DNA of 64,000 nt from Spirometra erinaceieuropaei (lineage: Eukaryota > Platyhelminthes > Cestoda > Diphyllobothriidea > Diphyllobothriidae), in NCBI GenBank assembly GCA_902702965.1, contig CACRXP010000034.1, positions 984,734 to 1,048,733 of the forward strand, in the 5' to 3' direction. This document shows positions 56,451-64,000 of the stretch, piece after piece. How positions within the stretch are numbered: position 1 is the first letter of the stretch; the number at the start of each line of letters is the position of its first letter. The notes under the pieces were generated by a model. It was not told where the DNA came from. It ran no database searches and saw nothing but the letters and a program-made list of their open reading frames with translations. The translations under genes and the position numbers were made by a program.

Positions 56451-59400
56451 CGAACTCAGTACACTATTTCGCGTTAAAATGTGTGATTAAGGGCGGAAAT
56501 TCCAGCCAATCGCTTGCCGATGTAGTGTGTGCAGTTTATTGGTAAACGGGAGCCAATGACATGGAGCCACCTTTTTACTTCAGGACGTCGAATAGAAAAA
56601 TAGTGAATTTTGACCGAGAAGAGAAGCTTTGCAAATGCAGTGGAAAGCTAACTTGGGCTCGCCTCATGTTCATCTGTTTGTCCAACTGCTTTGGATTTGG
56701 TCTCTTTTATTTGCGGATGCCTCTAACGCATTCGAGAGTAGTTGCTGCCAGTCAAGTGGACCTTCGGACAAAGAGCCAGGTTAAACATTGCCTTATCACA
56801 TATTGTTTTAAAGTAGAGCAACTAACGATGGTCTGATATTTCAGTTGCACCAAGGAACATAATTATGATTTTTGCAACTATACTTTAACATGTAGTTACT
56901 TCCCTTTTGTTGGTTATTAAACGACGTATACTGACCAGTTTCAAATATATCTTTTAGAAAAAGGTCTATATCTGCCCGTTGAATCAGCTTGGAAGAAATA
57001 TGAGCCAAGATGTGGAATATTTAATGACTCGTGTGTCTGTATTGTTGCACAGCGAGACAGATGACACTCAGCATGACTCATTTTTCAGGATAACCGTACA
57101 CACTCATCCAAAAGTTGTATCTTGCCTCCTTTTGAAAAACACAAAGATTGATGATCTGCAATCATTTGAATGCACTATGTCCTTTCCACTGATCTCACTA
57201 AATTATTTTAAGATGGTTAGTTACTTCGCGACCGTTTTTATAATGTTTGTAAAACGGAGCCCTTATCTCCCATTTCATTATTTTTAGGCAGCGACTTCTG
57301 TTAATAATAAATTTCGCAGACCCCGTACAGTCGGACTCTCTTGCAAAATGTCTGAGGTGACCGCAACGACAGTTGTAATATCGGGAGACATTTGTGAATA
57401 CAGTGCAATCACTGAAGTGAAATATCTCGAATTCCCCAAATTATACACGCATATTATGGACAACCGATCGTGCAGTATGCCAACACTCAGCCCGATCTGG
57501 ATAATGCACGCAATAACGGAAATGGTTTATTCTACAAACGTGGCGTTTGCAAAAATCGGCCATCTGCGCTGCATAATCTAAGTGTGTTTCGACAAATGCG
57601 CGCAGTTGATGGAAACAGAAAAATATTGATGTTTGATATACTCGCGTTATTATAGCAAAAATATTATATCCCTATTTGAACGGTAGTTTGTTGCATTGTT
57701 CGCATCTCCTTCTTCTGTATTATTTGTTATAAAAGCATACGGGCACCTTTTTTATGTTTTACACAAAATGTCGGTTTAAGTTTCTGTGGGGTAAAACCCC
57801 CCTGACAGCGTTGTACTCTTGAGCGGCAGATTGTTATTTTACAAATCATCAGGGCTTTAATCAATGCGCATGGTCTCACAACAGTTCCGTGTACTTTTTG
57901 AGATTTTTGATGCCTCATTATTTCGCCCGGTTTGATAATGAGTCAAAGAACCATTTACAGCTGACAACTAGCACATTGCAGAGGTTCTGGAAGAATCATG
58001 ATGAAATAAAATTACACGAGCGATCGGACGTAATCTAGTCACACTTCAACGGCTTATGTCAACTGATACGAGTACGCTCGTATAAATTACGATAATTTAT
58101 TACAAATCTGCAGCTCCAAGAAAATATATGTGGTAGGAATCTGGGACAGTTAGAATAGACATAATCGATAGGCTGCACGCGACGATGGGAATCACCATTC
58201 ATTAGAAGCAACTGTTCGATCAGCGAGAAGTATGCGTACTTTTTGAATTTTCGCTACTTTGTCAGGGTTAGTTCGCCACTATATCCGCATCAGAGAAATT
58301 GTACACTAAACAGAGTTTTCGATTCTTGGTTAGGACGACGACAGCAGACCGAGCGCACAGGCGCATAACACGCACAAAACACAGGCGGTGTGTGAGTTTA
58401 CATTGGAAATTCACGGTATTGCCGACAGGCATCTCGGAACCTCATCAGTTGAACTTTCGGTTGTTGTTGGCTATCGGTAGATCTGAAGAAGGTCCTGCCC
58501 GACTTGTACTACTAATGTTCGATCTCTGCTTCCCGTGGAAAGAAGTGAAGTCGTTCGGTATCGCTATCAAGGTAATATTCAACCGCGGACAAACTCTAGG
58601 GTGACTTCGCATTCCATTGGATCTACATGCCCAGTAATGGTTCATGCCTCGTATCGCTGCGCTATAAAATATGTGATGTTACCCATGCAACGTGACGCGG
58701 GGATCCCATATCATTTTTTTTGATAAGCCTGACATGTTCGTTTTTTTACGTGTATGCCTAATCAGATCCCGAAAATATCCACATTGGCAACAGAACGTGC
58801 TTATGCATAATTCTGTCAGACGGTGTATTGTATTATGCAAGCTAAAAAATCTACGCTGCCTCAAACTAGGGTAATTTCTTAAATGGACAGGCGTCTTAGA
58901 CTGAATTTGAAATCCAAGCCTTTTTTTCTGTTAATGAAAAAGTATTGTATCTCAGTAATTTTATCAAAAAGTACTTTTTTGTTGCCGTAAATCAGACACT
59001 GCACCGTGTGAGCTAACAAGTTGCTTTAGAAAACCAGTTGACTTATTGGTCTTTAAAATTAAGCCTTGTAAATCCGTGCGACTTTATGACCTGAAGCGTA
59101 GGAATAACGCATATAGGCAATTTGTTGTCTATTGTCTTCGACAATTCCCTGGCTACTACAAAATAAAAATATTCTTTTTCATGCATATGGAAAGACCATA
59201 TTAAAAAAAGGTTTAAGATCAGGGTTTATCATCTGGGAAATAAGAAGGGATCAAAGGTAATCATATAGTTGCTCCAGTGTGTCTTGCCTATCTTAGAACG
59301 AAACTCAAAATAATTAAAATTGTAAAATTTGACCCAATATAAAGTGAAATGTGACCCCTTTGTCTCGGCAGAAAAATTATTGGTTTTCCAAGGAAGGCAG

Positions 59401-59667
59401 AATTCAGTCAAATGTCCCAACGTTTCCCAACTTTACTTACTAATGCTGAATACGTTACTAAAGTCATTTTAAAAGGAAGCAGCCACTAATAGACGGTTTT
59501 TAACTGTCATAGAGCAAATTCATAGCCGATACTCGCTGAAGATGCTCGTTTCTCCCGAATACGAGGCTTCTGTCTGGGCAATCTACACGAGTAATCTATG
59601 GGGTCATTTATATTAGAAAGGACTTGCAAAACTCATCTCTTCGGCACATGCTTTTACGAAATACCTC
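56450..59667. repeat. Segmental duplication C, copy 2 (holds gene D)
   Basis: Collinear with 26440-29870: gene D with its 5' flank, then non-coding sequence 57582-59655 that matches 27542-29860 in order (for example GTTAGTTC...CATATCCGCATCAGA near 28275 and 58270). The block is cut at its end by the PLE at 59668. Confidence 0.88.
56635..57581 (+). pseudogene. Gene D: family member with a one-base frameshift
   Basis: Exons 56635-56779 (145 nt), 56958-57215 (258 nt) and 57288-57581 (294 nt) follow gene C closely, with intact GT-AG sites. Exon 1 has a signal peptide (LFVQLLWIWSLLFADA). Exon 2 begins with five As where gene C has four, so the phase 1 junction no longer enters the frame that reads MSQDVEYLMTRVSVLL. 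The rest is open, with ECTMSFP and VKYLEFP and a DNRSC sequon. Either it is a young pseudogene, or the extra A is an assembly error and the gene is whole. The polyadenylation signal seen for gene C is not conserved. Confidence 0.75.
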
Positions 59668-59711
59668 TGAGGAGAATGAATTGCTCACCGGATCGGGGGA
59701 CTTTTCTGGCT

Positions 59712-59750
59712 GACGTTTCGAAGAGCTGGGGCTGCTCTCCATTGTCAAAG
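59712..59750 (-). ncRNA. Degenerate PLE hammerhead (left arm)
   Basis: Minus strand: TTTGACAATGG, stem II GAGAGC/GCTCTT with a 7-nt loop (one G-U), then CGAAACGTC. Relative to the CTGANGA consensus, C3 and the catalytic G8 are changed, so it should not cleave. Confidence 0.6.
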
Positions 59751-59795
59751 CGTCAAGTGAAAAAATCGATCAGCATTTTTGAATAGACTGCCGCA

Positions 59796-60347
59796 TTAGT
59801 TGGCCCTGGGCTGATCGATTTTTATTTTCTTCCTTCTCTGCCTCGGCCTACTGGCCGTCGCCTGTGAATGTTGGTGGCCTCCTGTAATACGTGTCGTCAC
59901 CTCAATTGGGGTTGGTTGCGTTTGCTTTCCCCTTCTGGGTGAAGTGGTCGACAGGCCGTGTTTGCTCGGCATTCTTAGGCTCCGTGTGATTGTCTTGTCT
60001 TCGTCACGGTGTATGAAGTGACGTAGGACTTTATAGGCCGAAGGAAGGCCTAGATGCCCGTTGATGGAGTTGGCATCTGAGTACCAAGACTCAAGTGTGA
60101 GACGCTCAGTCCTTGAGGTGCCCCTGCCTATGACGGCTGCTCCTTGAAAATCAAAACTGTGACCAGTTTCCCCGATGTGAGCCGCAAGCTGTGAGTTTGG
60201 GTCTAGTCTCCGTGTTGCCAGGTTGTGCTCATGTAGGCGGGTCTGCAATTTCCGTCCGGTTTCCCCAACGTAGTTGCAGTCTCCATCCTAACAACGTATT
60301 TGATAGACAACTGCTGAGGTTTCAGTGGGTGGCAGTATATCTTTGGG
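59796..60347 (-). pseudogene. PLE GIY-YIG fragment, left arm
   Basis: The minus strand from 60347 reads PKDILPPTETSAVVYQIRC, one stop, then NYVGETGRKLQTRLHEHN and DFQGAAVIGRGTSRTERLT, with the ESWYSDANSIN block, ending in a basic tail (RKKIKIDQPRAN) at 59796. The endonuclease is complete apart from the stop at about 60292. The RT is missing. Confidence 0.88.
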
Positions 60348-60820
60348 TTGGGGAAACCGGACGGAAATTGCAGACCCGCCTACATGAGCACAAACTGGCA
60401 ACACGGAGACTAGACCCAAACTCACAGCTTGCGGCTCACATCGGGGAAACTGGTCACAGTTTTGATTTTCAAGGAGCAGCCGTCATAGGCAGGGGCACCT
60501 CAAGGACTGAGCGTCTCACACTTGAGTCTTGGTACTCAGATGCCAACTCCATCAACGGGCATCTAGGCCTTCCTTCGGCCTATAAAGTCCTACGTCACTT
60601 CATACACCGTGACGAAGACAAGACAATCACACGGAGCCTAAGAATGCCGAGCAAACACGGCCTGTCGACCACTTCACCCAGAAGGGGAAAGCAAACGCAA
60701 CCAACCCCAATTGAGGTGACGACACGTATTACAGGAGGCCACCAACATTCACAGGCGACGGCCAGTAGGCCGAGGCAGAGAAGGAAGAAAATAAAAATCG
60801 ATCAGCCCAGGGCCAACTAA
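60348..60820 (+). pseudogene. PLE GIY-YIG fragment, right arm
   Basis: Plus-strand twin of the left arm, starting at VGETGRKLQTRLHEH and open to the stop at 60818-60820 with the same basic tail. The GIY half is cut off at the palindrome junction. The longer open frame starting at 60191 runs through the antisense of the left arm and is not real upstream of 60348. Confidence 0.88.
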
Positions 60821-60865
60821 TGCGGCAGTCTATTCAAAAATGCAGATCGATTTTTTCACTTGACG

Positions 60866-60904
60866 CTTTGACAATGGAGAGCAGCCCCAGCTCTTCGAAA
60901 CGTC
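60866..60904 (+). ncRNA. Degenerate PLE hammerhead (right arm)
   Basis: Same sequence as the left-arm motif in plus orientation (TTTGACAATGGAGAGC ... GCTCTTCGAAACGTC). It carries the same core changes, showing that they predate the formation of the palindrome. Confidence 0.6.
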
Positions 60905-60997
60905 AGCCAGAAAAGTCCCCCGATCCGGTGAGCAATTCATTCTCCTCAGATTACCGGCCCGGATCTCTTATTTTTGCTAACCTGAACGAAATACCTC

Positions 60998-62330
60998 ATT
61001 TATAAGGTCATCACAGAGGCAAAACACCGAAACAAACTTTGTACTTTGTCGACTTTAAAAGTTAAAATTCGAAACATTTTCAGCGCCATTTAAAAACACT
61101 GAAACACAACAGGATCTATCCTCACTAATAATCAGAATTTTTACAAATAAAATATCATTTAGGTACGCAAAGAATACCATTTATTATGATCTTAACGTTA
61201 ACTGCATTCAAACGTTTTATTCACTGACCGGTTTGTCAGCATGTGATCTTAGCAAGACGTTTATTTCTGTGACATCGATATAGGCAACTTTGGGCAAAAT
61301 CCGCCCTTTCTTGTCAACTGCATCTCAAACAATTTAAAACGTAGAAAAATACTGCTATTTCGTAAAACTCACTCCAAATCTACTCCCGAACTGTGAGGCG
61401 CTGATTTACCTCTATGCTGGATATTTTAACGATTCTTGAGAAGTATTTAAGTGTAAACGTCACTGAAGGGAATGCTTTTAAACGATATTCTACTTGTTCT
61501 GTTTTATTCGCCCTGTCACTTAGATAAGTAAGCTTTATTTACTTCTGAAAATGTAGTTCACTCGCGTTACACGAGTTCGAAATCTCGCCATTTCAGAGAT
61601 TGCTCTTTCGAAACAAAGCTATGCCACATTTGAAATTTCGTTTGTGTTTTCATTCAATTGAAAGATGCTTGGTTAGTAAAATTGCGGTACATTTGATATA
61701 TTTTGACTAATTTAACGAATGAGAAGAGACGTTTTGTAAATAAGGATACATTTCTTATGTAAGGTTTCTTACTGTTACGTTACTCCGACATCTTTTTAGT
61801 GAAAAATGCAATTTAAGCATAGAATTTAAGCTTAAGCTACTTGCGCAAACAATATGGTGTAGAATGCTTGACTGCATTTTCTCACATCGTAGCAACTGGA
61901 TAATTTGGGATCTACTTTCACGTAAGAAAGACACTGCCATGAGTCTAGTTGCAGCATAAGTGACCGCTTGAACTTGTGCGCCGACGGTGCGTACAGTTTC
62001 GGTTCTCGGAAATTGTGATCAGAGTGACGTACCATGCCTATTATCACCTGTCACAAAGTCAGTTCACGCGAATGCCCTCTCACTGAGTTGAAATTTAGAT
62101 CCCGCACTGGTGCTGTTCTTGTTTTCCACTCAAATCTTATGTTCGGCTTCTGCCTCATCAAATTTGATGCTTGCTTGTCGGAACGAGTGTATCGTAATAA
62201 AATAAAACAGAATAGGCTACATGAGTATGTGGTTTCATGCCGAGTAAGCTTGCATCTGCGCTTGATCGCAGAATGCTCCGGTCAGCTTAATAGGCGCAGT
62301 CGCTTGCTGATAATTAAAAGATCTAACTTT
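60998..62330. repeat. Third copy of the 1.3-kb unit (duplication D)
   Basis: Continues from the split duplication C and matches 29870-31200 and 31203-32470 (for example AAAATTCGAAACATTTTCAG near 61062; GTGACCGCTTGAACTTGTG near 61958; CAGAATAGGCTACATGAG near 62208). No gene recognised. Confidence 0.8.
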
Positions 62331-62598
62331 GCGCAGGTTTCAAGGGAACGACGTCATGGTGAGTTGTTCATTTTAAGAAAAATCCAGGAAATCGCGGCGT
62401 TGGCGGTGTAGGCATTATTTTCAAAGGGCCGACGAACAAGCCGAATATGTCATTAGAATTGTCATCCCATAGATTGTATCTATCATCAGGGGTTGGTAAA
62501 CATGGACGCGATATACTACACAGTCGCCTAAGTCAGCGTCATATGAATTAATGAGACGGCAGTGGGTTTTGCCATCAAAGGTGGCAGACGGAAAACGA

Positions 62599-62618
62599 AT
62601 ATATATATATATATATAT
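62599..62618 (+). repeat. (AT)10 microsatellite
   Basis: Ten AT dinucleotides. No mobile element is visible next to it, unlike the AT runs at 1791 and 47034. The surrounding 62330-63060 has no recognised gene. Confidence 0.9.
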
Positions 62619-63081
62619 TTAGCAAAAAAATTCCGAAATTATTTAGTATAGGGCATGCAGTTGAGTGTCCGGGACATGACCTTTTTGGAGTTCGACCCAA
62701 AATTTTAATGAATATCAGAGTCGAAGACAATCAACTACTGTGAAATAACTACGTAATGCCTATTCCACAAGCAAGTAGTACACCAATTTTTGACATCCGG
62801 GTAACTTATCCTTTACTCTATACCTATCATCTGGACGTCCTCACGGCCCGTGGGTATTAAGAATTCGTTTTGTCTTTGCAACTTAGTTCTTACAAATCTA
62901 CACCAGGACTTGCGTGAGAAAACCTGTTTTCTTCTGGCCGCCTCTCTGCAACAGCAAGAAGAAATTCCGAAAATCTGCTCGAAAATGCGTCTTGTAGCTT
63001 AAAAGAACATTTTAGACTTACATACTTGATGATGGGATTCGGAAAAATGCCCTTAAAACAATATGCAAATTGACCGCTCTA

Positions 63082-63155
63082 GGCCTGATTCGAACTTGGA
63101 CACTAGATTAGCATGAGGAACGTCGGCACCACTAGACCATTGATGCGCTGCAGTC
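63082..63155 (-). other. tRNA-like pseudogene or SINE head
   Basis: On the minus strand TGGTCTAGTGGTGCCGACG (A box) and AGTTCGAATCAGG (B box) lie about 30 bases apart, as in tRNAs of the Glu/Asp/Gly type. I cannot close the acceptor stem, so it is not called a functional tRNA. Confidence 0.4.
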
Positions 63156-63299
63156 CTCTCATAACAAATAATACGCATTATATAAATGGCTGCAGTGTTG
63201 GACGTTCTGCTATCAGATAGGTGTTTTCCGAATGAACAAAACGTCTAATGACTTTGCTGCATGTCACATGCGAAAACGCTCAAAACGAAACCCGTAGAA

Positions 63300-63775
63300 C
63301 ATGTCTCGGACTCCTTCAGAAATTTTCAAAGATGGAAAAGTAGTTAAAAGTTTTGAAAATGGAAGTAGAGCAGTTACGGAATCTTACTGACCAATTAAAT
63401 AAAGAGAAGAAGCCGACAAAATCAGCAACCAAGAAATCGAAAAAAATATGCAAGCACGGCTTCCTTAACAGCAACAAACGCCGAAAATGAAGGTGGTTCG
63501 TCCAGGGCACCAAGCACAACCGGAATTCAGTTTCTTGAACGAGAAAAAACCAGCAAAACGGACCCCGAAAACACATAAACGTCGCAGGACAACAACATGT
63601 ACCTCTGTACGGTCCATAAAACGAGGGCCTTTTGCATATGCGCTGACCAGCGGGGGAAGACTGCCAGAAGGTCTGAGAAGGATCGACGGAAGCTCTCAGT
63701 TTTGTCGCGTAACAAAGATATTGTGGGCGGAAACCAAGCCAATCAATCCTAGTGCAGACTCCGGACGGAACTGAG
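63300..63775 (+). other. Unrecognised basic open frames near the window end
   Basis: A short frame from 63359 (MEVEQLRNLTDQLNKEKK, coiled-coil-like, then Lys-rich) is followed by an overlapping frame 63487-63774 rich in Lys, Arg and Thr. This could be the start of a host gene or a retroelement ORF, or chance. The last 225 bp of the window hold nothing recognisable. Confidence 0.25.
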
Positions 63776-64000
63776 GCCGGTTTTTTCGACGAACTACCCA
63801 GCAACACAGAAGGAAACATTATTAGCAAGAAAATGAACAAATAGTTCTCGGATGTCGGTCCGATAACTCAATAACAAGTTTATCCGGAGCTAGCGGAACA
63901 GGTGTACTGGAAACAAGTGCTCGGTCCGTCGAAGGATGCGAGACGATAACGGGCGCTAGATTCAGTCTCAAGCCAAATGTAGTTATAAAAGTAGTCCCAG

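Larger units (their letters stand above)
59656..60997. mobile_element. Palindromic PLE with 12-bp target-site duplication
   Basis: ACGAAATACCTC occurs at 59656-59667 and 60986-60997. Between them lie two head-to-head PLE ends: arms 59668-60269 and 60348-60948 (about 600 bp, near-perfect inverse) around a 78-bp spacer, plus 37 extra bases on the right (60949-60985). The paralogous site near 29858-29870 has no insert. Both arms carry GIY-YIG C-terminal coding sequence and a hammerhead-like motif. It is of a different PLE family from the one at 47 kb. Confidence 0.92.

Noticed and set aside
60191..60347. N-terminal extension of the right-arm PLE frame
   Set aside because: This part is the antisense of the left arm and the spacer; the frame is open by chance across the palindrome junction.
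63316..63840. A 174-codon minus-strand membrane protein
   Set aside because: It is the antisense of Lys-rich plus-strand frames; the Phe/Leu/Ser/Cys-rich translation is what such antisense gives.
1..64000. CRISPR array, operons or bacterial contamination
   Set aside because: No regularly spaced short repeats, no Shine-Dalgarno-led gene series; spliced genes and animal-type retroelements occur throughout.

Overview
The window looks like nuclear DNA of an invertebrate, most likely a flatworm, and a cestode of the diphyllobothriid kind is my best guess. This is inference. It rests on small spliced genes with GT-AG introns, several Penelope-like retroelements (PLEs) with GIY-YIG endonucleases and hammerhead ribozymes, a CR1/Rex-like LINE reverse transcriptase of a type common in flatworms, and tRNA-derived SINEs. 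No operons, bacterial genes or CRISPR arrays are seen.

The host genes that can be supported belong to one multicopy family that I do not recognise. Members are about 200-250 residue predicted secreted proteins built from three exons: a signal-peptide exon ending in phase 1, a second exon of about 250-258 nt ending in phase 0, and a terminal exon carrying the stop. Intact-looking copies lie at 2739-3599 (+), 21668-22658 (-) and 26618-27541 (+). A near-intact copy with one extra base lies at 56635-57581 (+). Broken copies lie at 18700-19070, 33405-33792, 35640-36655, 36740-36960, 46020-46390 and perhaps 41690-41830. Exons 2 and 3 each end their core in an L-x-F-P motif with the same spacing, which suggests an internal duplication.

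Layout. 0-15 kb: a purine tract, a palindromic PLE just upstream of family gene A, PLE debris, a SINE, a telomere-like tract, and a decayed membrane-protein-like reading frame on the minus strand (11.1-12.7 kb). 15-40 kb: duplicated blocks with gene B, gene C and pseudogenes, and inserted LINE, PLE and SINE copies. 40-53 kb: PLE relics, a second copy of the 15-18 kb block, a large 3.5-kb PLE with almost complete RT and endonuclease, and a 342-bp direct repeat. 56-62 kb: a second copy of the gene C block (gene D), split by a palindromic PLE with a 12-bp target-site duplication, then a third copy of the 30-32 kb unit. 62-64 kb: little recognisable.

Much of 15-62 kb is made of old, diverged segmental copies: 15.3-18.5 with 43.1-45.4; 18.7-24.9 with 33.4-39.7 and partly 46.0-46.6; 26.4-29.9 with 56.4-59.7; and 29.9-31.2 with 31.2-32.5 and 61.0-62.3. 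The secreted-protein family has expanded and decayed inside these blocks. PLE insertions, often as head-to-head inverted pairs each carrying a hammerhead ribozyme, have cut into them.
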